A stretch of 64,000 nt of DNA, taken from assembly GCF_003364195.1 (NCBI RefSeq), contig NZ_NXLQ01000006.1, forward strand, positions 25,444 to 89,443, written 5' to 3'. Below are positions 11,218-21,610 of this stretch, one piece after another. The stretch comes from Helicobacter didelphidarum. Its GTDB lineage: Bacteria; Campylobacterota; Campylobacteria; Campylobacterales; Helicobacteraceae. The stretch's first letter is position 1; every line of letters begins with the position of its first letter. The translations under genes and the position numbers were made by a program. Under the pieces are notes generated by a model, which was given only the letters and a program-made list of their open reading frames with translations, made no database searches and was not told the origin of the DNA.

Positions 11218-12723
11218 TTAATTCATCTCATTTCCTATCCATTGCATTATATATGTGTCTAACTCATTGGCATTATAGGATTGCGTATGTATTTCTTTTT
11301 TCGTAAAAATATTAAGAATACCAAAATCTAATTTTACATTAGTGTCAAGATTTGAATGAATAATCGCTAAAATATTATGAAGGGCTTCTTTATCATTAAG
11401 AGCTTCTAAATCTTTTGGATTCTTGCCCGACAAAGCGGAAAAAACAACTTTAGCAAATTTACTAAAATGTGCAGTAGAAATAATCACCTGTGTTTCATTC
11501 TTATTTTGTCTCTCCTTTGCGAATAAATATGCGTTGCTTGTATGTGGGTCAATTATGTATCCAGAAGCAAAAGATTCTTTAATCCCTTGCAAACATTCTT
11601 TATCGCTAAAGCTTTTTGCTTCAAAAAGATTCTGTAATGTATTTAACTCATTATCAGTAAGATTAAAGTATGCATTGTTTTCAAGAGATTCCATAAGCTC
11701 TTTTGTTCTATCCGCACCAAAATATGCAAAAAGCAATCGTTCAATATTGGAACTTTTCAAAATATCCATAGCAGGAGAATATGACAATTTTAATTCTTTC
11801 TCACGAATATCATATACACCAGTCGTAAAAAATTGTGTGAGAATATCATTTGGATTTGAGGCGATACAAATTTTTTTGATTGGCAAACCAAGTTGCTTCG
11901 CAAAAAACGCACCAAGTGCATTGCCAAAATTTCCACTCGGTATTATTACACTAAATTCTTCTAGATTTTCCTTTGCAAGATCTTTTGCAATTTTAAAATA
12001 ATATACGATTTGGAATGCTATCCTTGCAATATTTACAGAATTTGCAGCACTTAATTCATAGCCATTCGTTTTTAAATAAGCATTAAATTCTTTATTGCGT
12101 AAAAGTGATTTTAATGTGCTTTGTGCAAGATCAAAATCCCCATATATACCAAAAACTTTAAGATTTGGTGCATCTTGTGTTGTCATTTGCAATCTTTGGA
12201 CTTCACTCGTGCCACCTTTTGGATATATACAAATCGCTTTGACATTTTTAGAGTGTGCAAAACCTTGCAATGTTGCAGGACCTGTATCACCGCTTGTTGC
12301 ACTCAAAATAAGATATTTTTTCTTTTGTTGTGTTGCTATGGAATCTAAAAGCTTTGAGAAAGGCTGTAAAGCCATATCTTTAAAAGCATAGGTTGGTCCA
12401 TGATAAAGTTCTAAAGAATAAAGATTGGGGTAAATCTTTACTAAAGGTGCAATATCTTTTGAACCAAAGTTTTGATAACTTTGAAGTGCAGATTCTAAAA
12501 GATGAGAATCGAAATGAATATGAAGTTGTTGAAAAATTTCTTTACAAATTTCAGTATAAGAGAGTGCATAAATCTTTGTAAGATTCTCAAAAGGAGTAAT
12601 TTTCCCAAAAGTATAAAGCCCCCCAAAATCTGCATTTGGATTCAGCATTGCTTGGACAAATGTTTTGTTTGTTGGTGTATTGCTTCTTGTTTGTGCCAAC
12701 ATCGTTTCATTATTGGTTTGCAT
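11218..12723 (-). CDS. thrC: Threonine synthase
   Basis: PLP enzyme that converts O-phosphohomoserine to threonine. 501 aa. The PLP lysine lies in HGPTYAFKDMALQP and the phosphate-binding loop is LSATSGDTGPAT, both as expected for the longer class of ThrC. Start at 12723 with AAGCGAGA upstream. Divergent from polA and convergent with nadV. No other threonine-pathway gene is adjacent. Confidence 0.95.
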   Translation of the reverse strand: MQTNNETMLAQTRSNTPTNKTFVQAMLNPNADFGGLYTFGKITPFENLTKIYALSYTEICKEIFQQLHIHFDSHLLESALQSYQNFGSKDIAPLVKIYPNLYSLELYHGPTYAFKDMALQPFSKLLDSIATQQKKKYLILSATSGDTGPATLQGFAHSKNVKAICIYPKGGTSEVQRLQMTTQDAPNLKVFGIYGDFDLAQSTLKSLLRNKEFNAYLKTNGYELSAANSVNIARIAFQIVYYFKIAKDLAKENLEEFSVIIPSGNFGNALGAFFAKQLGLPIKKICIASNPNDILTQFFTTGVYDIREKELKLSYSPAMDILKSSNIERLLFAYFGADRTKELMESLENNAYFNLTDNELNTLQNLFEAKSFSDKECLQGIKESFASGYIIDPHTSNAYLFAKERQNKNETQVIISTAHFSKFAKVVFSALSGKNPKDLEALNDKEALHNILAIIHSNLDTNVKLDFGILNIFTKKEIHTQSYNANELDTYIMQWIGNEMN

Positions 12724-12958
12724 ATTATCTCGCTTAAAATAAAATATAGATAAAATAATACAAAAAATTTAGAAATATTTAATTGAAATTAAAAATAAGA
12801 TTCTATGAAATCTCCCCCAATAGCTTCTTTTTATTCCCTCTACTTTTACAAATAAGCATAGTAACATTTTGATAGATAAAATCGTGAAATAATCAAAGAA
12901 TCTGTTTTTTAATAAAATTACAATATAATTGAGAATCTTAAATAGAGTAAGGAATATT

Positions 12959-15900
12959 ATGCAAATAAACTCACAGAATACGCAACAAAAAAAGATTATT
13001 CTCATTGATACTTTCGGATTCTTTTTTCGTAGTTATTATGCGTTACCACCGCTTCATAATTCTAAAAATTTTCCAACATCATTGCTTACAGGTTTTGCAA
13101 CACTCATTTTTAATATCTTTAAAGATAATCCTCATGCAAACATTATTTTTACACTTGAGGGGCATGACAATAAACGAAAAGAAATTTTCCCACAATATAA
13201 AGCAAATCGTAAAGATACTCCCCAAGATCTTTTATTGCAACTCCCAGTGGCGATTTCATGGCTTGAAAAAATGGGCATAACGACTCTAAAAATTGAAGGA
13301 TATGAAGCAGATGATTGCATTGCAACACTCTCGAAAATCGCACAAAACAAAGGCTTTCGGGTAGAAATTATAAGTCATGATAAAGATCTCTACCAATTGA
13401 TTAATGACCAAGTTCATATCTTTGATTACGCTAAAAAGAGTATAATCACAAGTCACGAATGTGAGCAAAAATTTGGTGTCTTGCCAAGTGAATTTATTAC
13501 TTATCAAAGCATTGTTGGAGATTCTAGTGATAATATACCTGGCATTAAAGGAATTGGTGCAAAGGGGGCACAAAAAATTGTTACTCATTTTAAAACTTTA
13601 GAATCTTTATATAAAGCAGTAGAAAATAATCCAAAAAATGTTGAAGAAATTGTAGGGAAGAGAACTCTATCACTCATTCAAGAACATAAAGATTCCGCAT
13701 TTTTAAGTCAAAAGCTCGTAACTTTGCAACAAGATTTATTACAAGATTTTGATTTTTCAGTTGCATTAAATAGCTTTCAGAAAACACCCTTATTGCAAAT
13801 AACAGCAGAATTAGAAGAATATGAATTACAAAAAATTTTACAAAAAATTGGGAAATCTCTTACGAATAAGAAGCATAATCCAGAAAACTCTCTTCGTCAA
13901 AATACAATAAATACAAATCTATTGCAAAATCAATATATTGCTGATATGCCACAAGAGATGTCTTTTGAATCTCCCTCTACATCAAATGGATTTTCTTTTC
14001 AATCACATTTAATTACAGAATCTCAAGAGTTATTTGAGATTCTAGAATCTTTACCACCTCATATCCCAATAGCATTTGATTGTGAAACAAATGGATTAAA
14101 TGTCCGTGAGGATAATATGGTTGGTTTTAGTTTTTGCTACGATGGGGTAAATGGGTATTATGTGCCATTTTTACATGGTGGAGTTAAGCGAGATAGAAGT
14201 TTAAATTTAACTAATAATTTCATGCAAGATTCTCAACCAAATTTATGGAATCTAGATTCTATACAGCAAGAGAACAAAACAAGCCATAATGTAAATTTTT
14301 CGCTATTTCCTATCAATACTTGTGATATTTCAAATAACAAGACACCACATCATTCTTTAGGAAACTCTCAAAAGACAACAAATCAAACTCTTCTTGAGGA
14401 TTCATACCCACCAAAGCAAATTTCACAAAAAGATGCAAAAGAAGCAATTAAATTGATTTTTACACACCCCCTCATTGGACATAATCTGAAGTTTGATTTA
14501 GCTATGACTTGGTATAATTTTGGACTTTTACCAACATTTAAAGAAACATACAAAAATAATATAAATAATACAAATTTTTTACATAAAATAGAGATTCAAG
14601 ATTCTATGGTTTTAGCATGGCTTCTTAATCCAAGCCAAAGTGTTAGTCTTGATAACCTTATGCGTGAATTTTTCAATCATGAAATGATAAGCTTTGAATC
14701 TATTGTGCCAAAGGGTGCGACATTTGATAGCATTCGTTTGGAGTGTGCTGCAAAATATGCGAGCGAAGATGCTGTGGCAACTTATGTGCTTTACCAAAAG
14801 CTTGAAAATCTCCTTGAACCGCATTTACTTGAAGTAGCAAAAGACTTAGAATTTCCTTTTATTTATGCATTGCGTATAATGGAAGATTGTGGCATTGCAA
14901 TTCATCGTGATTATTTCTTGGAACTTAAAAATGATTTTAGTGCAAGATTACATACATTACAACAAAAAATCTATAAACAGAGTGGTTATGAATTTAATAT
15001 TAATTCCCCAAAACAACTGAGTGAAATTCTTTTTGATAAATTACATCTTGATGCTACAAATAATAAATCTCTTAGCACAAATGAAAATGCCCTTACAAAC
15101 CTTATTCATCAACATGAAGTGATTCCAACATTATTGGAATATCGTGAGGCTTTTAAACTTTTTAGCACATATATTGAACCAATCTTGAAATTAAGTACAA
15201 ATAATCATAGAATCTATACTTCATTTATGCAGACAGGGACAAATACAGGGAGATTAAGTTCGAAATCTCCTAATTTACAAAATATTCCAGTAAGAAGTGA
15301 ATTGGGTAGAAGCATTCGTGCCGGATTTGTAGCAGAGAAAACAAAAGTGTTGCTTAGTCTTGATTATTCGCAGATAGAATTGCGACTTTTGGCACATTTT
15401 AGCCAAGATAGTGTATTGGTAAAAGCATTTAAACACAATGCAGACATTCATGCAGAAACAGCTAAAAGAATTTTTAAGGACAAGATCTCAATATGCAATA
15501 ATTCCAATCAGAATATGAAAGATTCTATCGATAAAGATTCTCAAACTTTTGTTGATTTTAGGAATATAGCAAAGTCCATTAATTTTGGATTAATTTATGG
15601 TATGGGTGCGAGAAAATTAGCTCAAACGCTCAATATTACACAGGCTGAAGCAAAAGGTTATATTGAAGATTATTTTGCAAATTTTCCAAGCGTGAAAGAA
15701 TATCTAGAACAACAAAAGAAAGAAATTTTAAAACATGGATATAGCCAAACACTTCTTGGAAGGAAAAGACATTTTGACTTTTTTAGTGCAACAGAATTCA
15801 TGCGTTCAAATTATTTGCGTGAAGGGGTAAATACTATATTTCAAGGAAGTGCGGCAGATTTAATTAAACTTAGCATGAATGCTATTGTGGAAGAATTTGA

Positions 15901-16087
15901 TTTACTAAAGCACAATGATGTAAAAATGTTATTGCAGGTGCATGATGAGTTAATTTTTGAAGTGAAAGAAGAATGTGCAAAAGATATTGGAGAAAAAATT
16001 AAAGATATTATGGAAAATATTTATATGCTTCGTGTGCCTCTTGTGTGTAACCTTGCAATCGGAAAAACTTGGGCAGATTTAAAATAA
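12959..16087 (+). CDS. polA: DNA polymerase I
   Basis: Repair and Okazaki-fragment polymerase. 1042 aa from this ATG, longer than typical Pol I. Order: 5' nuclease domain (~1-280), 3'-5' exonuclease domain, then polymerase with motif A (LSLDYSQIELRLLAH), O-helix (RNIAKSINFGLIYGMG) and motif C (LQVHDELIFEV). The proofreading acidic residues are retained (DCETNG, HNLKFDL, YASEDA). The first two are ~139 residues apart against ~69 in E. coli, because an Asn/Gln/Ser-rich insertion lies between them; a second low-complexity stretch links the nuclease and exonuclease domains. AAGGAA precedes the ATG; a 10-codon TTG extension was rejected. Confidence 0.96.
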   Translation: MQINSQNTQQKKIILIDTFGFFFRSYYALPPLHNSKNFPTSLLTGFATLIFNIFKDNPHANIIFTLEGHDNKRKEIFPQYKANRKDTPQDLLLQLPVAISWLEKMGITTLKIEGYEADDCIATLSKIAQNKGFRVEIISHDKDLYQLINDQVHIFDYAKKSIITSHECEQKFGVLPSEFITYQSIVGDSSDNIPGIKGIGAKGAQKIVTHFKTLESLYKAVENNPKNVEEIVGKRTLSLIQEHKDSAFLSQKLVTLQQDLLQDFDFSVALNSFQKTPLLQITAELEEYELQKILQKIGKSLTNKKHNPENSLRQNTINTNLLQNQYIADMPQEMSFESPSTSNGFSFQSHLITESQELFEILESLPPHIPIAFDCETNGLNVREDNMVGFSFCYDGVNGYYVPFLHGGVKRDRSLNLTNNFMQDSQPNLWNLDSIQQENKTSHNVNFSLFPINTCDISNNKTPHHSLGNSQKTTNQTLLEDSYPPKQISQKDAKEAIKLIFTHPLIGHNLKFDLAMTWYNFGLLPTFKETYKNNINNTNFLHKIEIQDSMVLAWLLNPSQSVSLDNLMREFFNHEMISFESIVPKGATFDSIRLECAAKYASEDAVATYVLYQKLENLLEPHLLEVAKDLEFPFIYALRIMEDCGIAIHRDYFLELKNDFSARLHTLQQKIYKQSGYEFNINSPKQLSEILFDKLHLDATNNKSLSTNENALTNLIHQHEVIPTLLEYREAFKLFSTYIEPILKLSTNNHRIYTSFMQTGTNTGRLSSKSPNLQNIPVRSELGRSIRAGFVAEKTKVLLSLDYSQIELRLLAHFSQDSVLVKAFKHNADIHAETAKRIFKDKISICNNSNQNMKDSIDKDSQTFVDFRNIAKSINFGLIYGMGARKLAQTLNITQAEAKGYIEDYFANFPSVKEYLEQQKKEILKHGYSQTLLGRKRHFDFFSATEFMRSNYLREGVNTIFQGSAADLIKLSMNAIVEEFDLLKHNDVKMLLQVHDELIFEVKEECAKDIGEKIKDIMENIYMLRVPLVCNLAIGKTWADLK

Positions 16088-16174
16088 GTAAGACTTAAAC
16101 TCTTTTATGGGTGTAATGTTTTAAATTATAGCTAAAAAATATTTTTGCTGATAATACAGAATCTTTTTCAACTA

Positions 16175-17788
16175 TCATATTTCTGTATTTCTTGGTGAAA
16201 TGTCTAGTTCTAAAAGTTGTTGTAGCAAGTAATCAAAGAAAGGAGAATCTCTATCTTTCATGTCTTTTTCTTGCTCTGAGTAAGTTTTTTCTTTGTATTT
16301 TTCAGATTCATCAGGTGTGATACAAGATTTTTTTGAAACCTCTCCATTTGCTTTAGTATCATCTAATTGTTTTTGTTTGCATAAATTTTGTACATTTTCT
16401 AAAAGGCTTTTTTGAGGACTGTATATATAGTTTTGTTTATCTTGTGCTATTTGTTTTATATTTTTAATGTGTTGGTCTAGTAAATCCGTGTCCTTTATTT
16501 GCAAGTAACCTTTGGAAGTAATATTTTGCATAACAGAATCTCGCTGTTTAATAATATCGGGGTTTGAGTGTATTTTAGCAAGTGTTGCTCTACCAATCAT
16601 AGCAGCATTATCTGCACAAAATGCAATATCGCTCATTAATAAAGTTTTATCGAACTTCTGACAAAGATTTCGTAATTTTTCTCGCAGCAGTGAATTAGCA
16701 CTTGCACCACCAACAATTGCAAAATGTTTAATATGGTTAGTATTTTGCAGATATTTCTTGCATTTTTGGACAAGATGTGTTGTGGCACTTTCTTGGAAAG
16801 AGAGTGCTAAAGCACGGACATAGGGGTGAGATTGAATCTGTGTTAGAATATCATGCAATATCGCTTCTTTTTCACATATTTCATTCTCAAGTGATTGCTT
16901 AGTTTGTATTGTTTCTTGTTGTGTAATATCGCTACAATAAGCATATAATTCTTTTAGTTTTTGTTGCATAGAAATTGCAGATTCTACAATATTCATAACT
17001 TCTAAATTACTATGAAGTTTTAAACGAAAAGCATTTTTTAAACCAGAAAAGCTAAAATTTAATGTATTTTGATTGACAAGTGGTATTGGCAGAGAGCAAT
17101 GAGTATAGATTTGTATGAAAGATTGATTTATCTTATAAGATTCATTGGGAGATTGTATAGTTTTGTTTGCGATATTAGAGGATTTTTGTAAACAATTACC
17201 ATGGGGGAAAAATTCTTGCATAGCTTCTCTTGCCAGTGTATCGATTAATACACCTCCAGGATAACCAAGTGCAAGCATCTTTGCCACTTTATCATAACAT
17301 TCACCAAAACTATCATCAAGTGTTTGAGAAATAATTTTCATGTCATCATAGCCATAACATTCAAGAATCATTGTATGTCCTCCGGAGACGAGTAGCACAG
17401 AAATGGGGAATATTTCCTCTTTTTGATTGATAAATAATGAATAAATATGTCCTTTGAGATGATTGATTCCAAGCAATGGGACACGCAATGAGAGTGCAAG
17501 TGCCTTTGCCATCATCACACCTTCTAAAAGTGAAGTAGATAAGCCTGGTTCGCAGGTTACACTGACACAAGCAATGTCATTGAAATCAAATTTATCTTGA
17601 AATTTTTGCAATAAAATTGGTAAATCTTTTGCAAAAAGTCTTGAGGCAAGTTCTGGCACAACACCACCATAAATTTTATGATTTTCTTCTTGTGAAATTT
17701 TTGTATGCCACAAAAGTTTTGCACTTTTTATATCAGTATAAGCTAATGCACTATCATCACAACTTGATTCAATGCTTAAAATTTTCAT
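16175..17788 (-). CDS. tsaD: tRNA threonylcarbamoyladenosine transferase TsaD, expanded
   Basis: Catalytic subunit that transfers threonylcarbamoyl to A37 of ANN-decoding tRNAs. Metal-binding histidines H110 and H114 (GINHLKGHIYS) are present, with GGVVPELASR, the LVSGGHT phosphate loop, FSFSGLKNAF, VGGASAN and the last metal ligand region SDIAFCADNAAM. 537 aa against the usual ~335-345. The excess lies in two internal insertions (~195-230 and ~265-310) and a charged C-terminal extension of about 100 residues after the conserved core. Convergent with polA and divergent from the agmatine deiminase gene. Confidence 0.93.
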   Translation of the reverse strand: MKILSIESSCDDSALAYTDIKSAKLLWHTKISQEENHKIYGGVVPELASRLFAKDLPILLQKFQDKFDFNDIACVSVTCEPGLSTSLLEGVMMAKALALSLRVPLLGINHLKGHIYSLFINQKEEIFPISVLLVSGGHTMILECYGYDDMKIISQTLDDSFGECYDKVAKMLALGYPGGVLIDTLAREAMQEFFPHGNCLQKSSNIANKTIQSPNESYKINQSFIQIYTHCSLPIPLVNQNTLNFSFSGLKNAFRLKLHSNLEVMNIVESAISMQQKLKELYAYCSDITQQETIQTKQSLENEICEKEAILHDILTQIQSHPYVRALALSFQESATTHLVQKCKKYLQNTNHIKHFAIVGGASANSLLREKLRNLCQKFDKTLLMSDIAFCADNAAMIGRATLAKIHSNPDIIKQRDSVMQNITSKGYLQIKDTDLLDQHIKNIKQIAQDKQNYIYSPQKSLLENVQNLCKQKQLDDTKANGEVSKKSCITPDESEKYKEKTYSEQEKDMKDRDSPFFDYLLQQLLELDISPRNTEI

Positions 17789-17817
17789 ATTTTCTCTTTA
17801 AAATTTTGATTTAATGC

Positions 17818-17823
17818 TATAAT
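17818..17823 (+). promoter_or_regulatory. Extended -10 promoter element for the agmatine deiminase gene
   Basis: TATAAT preceded by TG one base upstream (ATGCTATAAT), 39 bases before the ATG at 17862, in the divergent gap with tsaD. No clear -35 box, as is usual for this group. Confidence 0.6.
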
Positions 17824-17861
17824 TTTATCCTACATTACTAAATAAAGCTTAAGGGATATTC

Positions 17862-19025
17862 ATGTTTGCAGAGTGGGAAAAACAAAAAGGAATTGTGTTA
17901 ATTTATCCACATGTTTTTTGTGATTTTGAGGCAAATTTAGAAGAAGTGCAAGATTGTTATGACAATATTATTGCAGAAATTCTAAAGGTTGAAAGTGTAT
18001 ATCTTATTATGCATCCAAAAGATAATGAAGCAAAAGAACGTGTGCAAGAATTATTAAGAAATATCGGCGAGGAAGCAAAAAACTGCAGAATCTTTGAATT
18101 TGAAAGCAATGATGTATGGGCACGAGATAGCATTGCTCTTTCCGTTAAAGAACAAACAACAAGCCAAAAAGTTACCAACCTCGCAAATGCAATGTTTGGT
18201 GCAAATTCTGTAAAGTCTGAATCTTTAGGTTTTTTGGATAAGGTTATAAGACAAGATTCTGAAAATGAGACTATACATCATCAATTTGCAAATTTTATTT
18301 TCAATGCATGGGGATTGAAATATAGTGCAAATTTTGATAATCAATTGAACGTGAAACTTCACCAAGTAGGATTTTTTGATATGCTGAAAACTTATGGAAT
18401 GGTGCTTGAAGGTGGAAGCATTGATTATAATGGCAATGGAATCTTGCTTACAACAAGGAAATGCCTTTTAGAACCAAATCGTAATCCAAATCTTACAAAA
18501 GAACAAATTGAAGAATCCCTCAAATCATACCTCCATGTTTCAAAGATTCTGTGGTTAGAACACGGTGAGCTACTTGGTGATGATACAGATAGCCATATTG
18601 ACACACTCGCACGATTTATTAATCATGACACGATTGTATATATCCAATGTGATGATTTACAAAATCCTAATTTTACCGAATTAAATGCTATGAAGCATGA
18701 ACTAGAAAATCTCGCTAAAGTGAATAATTTTAAACTTATTGCTCTACCTTTTTGTGAATATCCCAATGATATACTTATAGAATCAGATACAGACTTACAC
18801 AGGCAAATAAAACAAAATAAGCCTTATCTCCCAGCAAGCTATGCAAATTTTCTTTTTTTAAATGACAATACTTTACTTTTACCAATCTATAATAAACCAA
18901 CAGATTTTAGTGCAATAGAGATTATGAAAAAAGCATTACCAGAGTATAATATTATTCCTATAAACTGCGAAGCACTGATACAGCAATATGGCAGTTTGCA
19001 TTGTATAACAATGCAGATTCACTAA
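17862..19025 (+). CDS. Agmatine deiminase / peptidylarginine-deiminase family protein
   Basis: Guanidino-group hydrolase of the AguA family, producing N-carbamoylputrescine from agmatine. 387 aa. Family signatures: N-terminal AEWEKQKGI, DVWARDS, EGGSIDYNGNG, catalytic His in DDTDSHIDTLARF and the C-terminal nucleophilic cysteine in SLHCITMQ. The substrate could be agmatine or another guanidine, since H. pylori and Campylobacter homologs are usually annotated only at family level. A residue 95-145 segment looks inserted. Followed by a possible SAM-dependent synthase gene remnant. Confidence 0.88.
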   Translation: MFAEWEKQKGIVLIYPHVFCDFEANLEEVQDCYDNIIAEILKVESVYLIMHPKDNEAKERVQELLRNIGEEAKNCRIFEFESNDVWARDSIALSVKEQTTSQKVTNLANAMFGANSVKSESLGFLDKVIRQDSENETIHHQFANFIFNAWGLKYSANFDNQLNVKLHQVGFFDMLKTYGMVLEGGSIDYNGNGILLTTRKCLLEPNRNPNLTKEQIEESLKSYLHVSKILWLEHGELLGDDTDSHIDTLARFINHDTIVYIQCDDLQNPNFTELNAMKHELENLAKVNNFKLIALPFCEYPNDILIESDTDLHRQIKQNKPYLPASYANFLFLNDNTLLLPIYNKPTDFSAIEIMKKALPEYNIIPINCEALIQQYGSLHCITMQIH

Positions 19026-19092
19026 CACTTATTGTATTAAATATATTTGATACAAAGTGAAAATAATATAATAATTCTTACAAAGAAGTATC

Positions 19093-19677
19093 ATGAAATC
19101 ATACAAACATGACATTAATAATAAAAACATTCTCTCAAGTAAAAAGAATGCAACCAAACAAGATACAATCTTTATGCAAGATTATAATGAAAAATTTGAA
19201 TTTAATAATCTTGTGGCAAGTGTTTTTGATGATATGATTGAACGTTCTGTGCCTTTTTATGAAGAAATGATGAATCTTTCAATTTACTTTATACTTGAGA
19301 ATCTAAAAGACTGGACACATACAATTCAAAAAACAGATTCTGTGCAGATTCCAATTATTTATGATTTAGGTAGTTCTACGGGAAATCTCTTATTACGATT
19401 ATATGATACATTTAGCACACATAACATTTGTGCTAACCTTTATGGTATTGATAACTCACTCCCAATGATTGAACGAGCAAAACTAAAAGCAAATGCTTTA
19501 GGTGCAGATATTACTTTTTTACATCAAGATTTTTTACAAACAACATTTCTACCAGCAGATATTATCACAGCATTTTATACATTGCAATTTATTCGCCCAA
19601 TTCATCGACAAAATATGATACAAAAAATTTATAATGTGCTTAAGGAGGAGAATATTTTTATGGCTTCTTTACTATAA
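19093..19677 (+). pseudogene. cmoA: C-terminally truncated carboxy-S-adenosylmethionine synthase (CmoA-like)
   Basis: The N-terminal ~165 residues follow CmoA: FEFNNLVASVFDDMIERSVP, SAM loop YDLGSSTGN, GIDNSLPMIERAK, and FYTLQFIRP. CmoA normally makes carboxy-SAM for the wobble-uridine modification cmo5U34 with CmoB. The frame stops right after ENIFMAS, where the family continues with an EK-containing strand and another ~55 residues that contribute to the dimer and ligand site. I read the other two frames downstream and did not find the missing part, so this is a truncation rather than a simple frameshift. Probably inactive. Confidence 0.65.
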
Positions 19678-19778
19678 CTAAATCAGAATATCTTACAAGT
19701 CATTGTATATAGGAATTGATTCTAAACATAAGATATACAATAACCCATAACTACTTTTATATTGGTAATATTTTTTAG

Positions 19779-20276
19779 TTAAAACTCAAGTCCGAGTGTA
19801 GCACCTATTCTGTGTGTTTCAACTTTTACACCAGACATTCTTGGTTCTTGATAAGAACCCTCAATACCAAGGGTAATATGGAAAGGCAAACTAAATTTTA
19901 CTCCATAATTAAGCGCCCAAGTGGGATTAAATGCTATATTAGTAAAATGTGAATATGCGATACCGATATAAGGAGTTATTCTAGCCATTTCAAATCCCAA
20001 CAAACCACCATATTGGAAATTATTCCACCTAGATGTTTGTTCTAAAGAACCAATACTTTCCCATTTAAAGAAACCACCTATACGAAGAATACTTGGTTTC
20101 AGCCAAACTCGTGCATATGCACCACCCGAAAAAACTGCTTTGTCATCAAGATTAAAAGCTTTTACATTACCCATTGATGCTGAGAAAGAACCTCCGATTT
20201 CAGCACTAATAATTGCTGCATTGCTAACACCAACACCTAAAATACTTGCTAATATTGTTGCTTTTAGAGCTTTCAT
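19779..20276 (-). CDS. Small outer membrane beta-barrel protein
   Basis: 165 aa with a signal peptide (MKALKATILASILGVGVSNA) and a mature chain of alternating hydrophobic strands ending in a C-terminal phenylalanine (GATLGLEF), the BAM-recognition pattern of outer membrane proteins. The size suits an 8-stranded barrel of the OmpW/Opa-like type. No family could be named. AAGGAA lies before the ATG. Convergent with the truncated cmoA. Confidence 0.7.
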   Translation of the reverse strand: MKALKATILASILGVGVSNAAIISAEIGGSFSASMGNVKAFNLDDKAVFSGGAYARVWLKPSILRIGGFFKWESIGSLEQTSRWNNFQYGGLLGFEMARITPYIGIAYSHFTNIAFNPTWALNYGVKFSLPFHITLGIEGSYQEPRMSGVKVETHRIGATLGLEF

Positions 20277-20387
20277 AATTATTCCTTTTGATAAAATTAA
20301 GGCTTATACCTTTCTGGAACTACTAATATCGTCCAAATTATATTTTTTTGTAACACAATTCAGAGTTTTTATCGTAATTACAATTTC

Positions 20388-21518
20388 TTATAAAGTATTT
20401 TTAGAATCAAGAAAATATAAAATCTCTTGCAAAATAGAATCTTTTATTTCAATTTCTAGTTCTAAAAGGGCAAAGGCTAAATCAAAATGCTCACATTTCA
20501 CAAAATCTTTTTGTGTCATCAAAATATGTGTTGCATTGTGTTTTTGTAAGAGATTTTTTAAATCTTGGTAATCAAACTCTGCATGGTCAGGTAAAAAATA
20601 CATAGCAACCACTTCTTTTGGTAAATATTTTTGGAGACGCATAGGATTTGCAATTGCACTTACAAGAACAAAACATACACCATCATAAGCTGGCATGGTT
20701 TTATTATTTCTCTCTTGAAATTCATAAGAATTTTGCATAGGATTTTGCACATTTAAGGAATTATTTTTTAAAGGATCATTTGTTGTATTATCCATTATAT
20801 CTGTATTGTAGGATTCCGTAGTTTGAAAGGATTGTGTATAAAAATGGATATGTGTTTTACGAATATAATCCCGTTCTTCTTTTAAATGTAAATCACAATT
20901 TTTATATGCACTCGGCAGGAATCTATAATACCCGCTTGGCAGAACAAAAGGAAAATAGGGTAATATGATTGGTTCAAGTAAAATATCAAATTTATGGAAT
21001 CTAAAACGATACCCATCATCAAGAATAATAATTTTTGCTCCCAGTGTCTTTGCATATTCTATTGCTTTCTCTCTTTTTTCGCAAACAAGCACACTACTTT
21101 TTACACATTTTGCAATCAGCATTGCCTCATCACCACTTTCTTTAACACCACATAGAATTTTTCCTTTTAGACTTACTTCTTGTAACCCTTTTGAATGCCG
21201 TTTATAACCACGTAGGATAATGAATATATCGCCATAATTTAAAGATTCCAAATATTTTACCAACGCAATGCAGAAAGGAGTTTTACCACTTCCACCACTC
21301 ACAAGATTCCCAATACTAAGAATTTTTATCCTAAAATCTTGTTTTGTTCCAATATTTTTACGAAATGTTGTGATAATATAATAAAGAAAAGAAAAGGGTA
21401 AAAGCAAAAAAGCAAGAATTTTATGCAAAAAATTGGGATAAAAAAAATATGAATCAAAAAAGCTTTGTTTATATTTTTCTGTTTGTTGAGATTTTTTTTT
21501 ATGATAATTTTCTTCCAT
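20388..21518 (-). CDS. lpxK: Tetraacyldisaccharide 4'-kinase
   Basis: Inner-membrane kinase that phosphorylates the lipid A precursor at the 4' position. 376 aa; usual length is ~310-330. It has an N-terminal membrane helix (KILAFLLLPFSFLYYIIT), the Walker A variant VSGGSGKTP, the ILDDGYRFRFHKFD segment typical of LpxK, and a C-terminal DHAEF. An Asn/Ser/Thr-rich insertion of ~50 residues lies at ~222-272. Codons 7-9 are AAA AAA AAA, giving an A9 run near the start that could slip; the family-conserved part begins after it. Confidence 0.92.
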   Translation of the reverse strand: MEENYHKKKSQQTEKYKQSFFDSYFFYPNFLHKILAFLLLPFSFLYYIITTFRKNIGTKQDFRIKILSIGNLVSGGSGKTPFCIALVKYLESLNYGDIFIILRGYKRHSKGLQEVSLKGKILCGVKESGDEAMLIAKCVKSSVLVCEKREKAIEYAKTLGAKIIILDDGYRFRFHKFDILLEPIILPYFPFVLPSGYYRFLPSAYKNCDLHLKEERDYIRKTHIHFYTQSFQTTESYNTDIMDNTTNDPLKNNSLNVQNPMQNSYEFQERNNKTMPAYDGVCFVLVSAIANPMRLQKYLPKEVVAMYFLPDHAEFDYQDLKNLLQKHNATHILMTQKDFVKCEHFDLAFALLELEIEIKDSILQEILYFLDSKNTL

Positions 21519-21610
21519 GATTAATCCTTATTATCGCAACTTTAGAATCCCAGCAAATGCAGTAATCGCAATATATAATAGCCTTTGCTTAGACTTACCA
21601 ATTTTAACTT

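Noticed and set aside
11423..12001. 192-codon plus-strand frame inside thrC
   Set aside because: Antisense to the well-conserved thrC coding sequence; no ribosome site and no recognisable domain.
12769..13005. 78-codon minus-strand frame over the thrC/polA gap
   Set aside because: Overlaps the polA start and reads as low-complexity hydrophobic sequence.
21492..21500. A9 run near the lpxK start as a phase-variation site
   Set aside because: lpxK should be essential and the frame is intact; noted as slippable but not claimed as variable.
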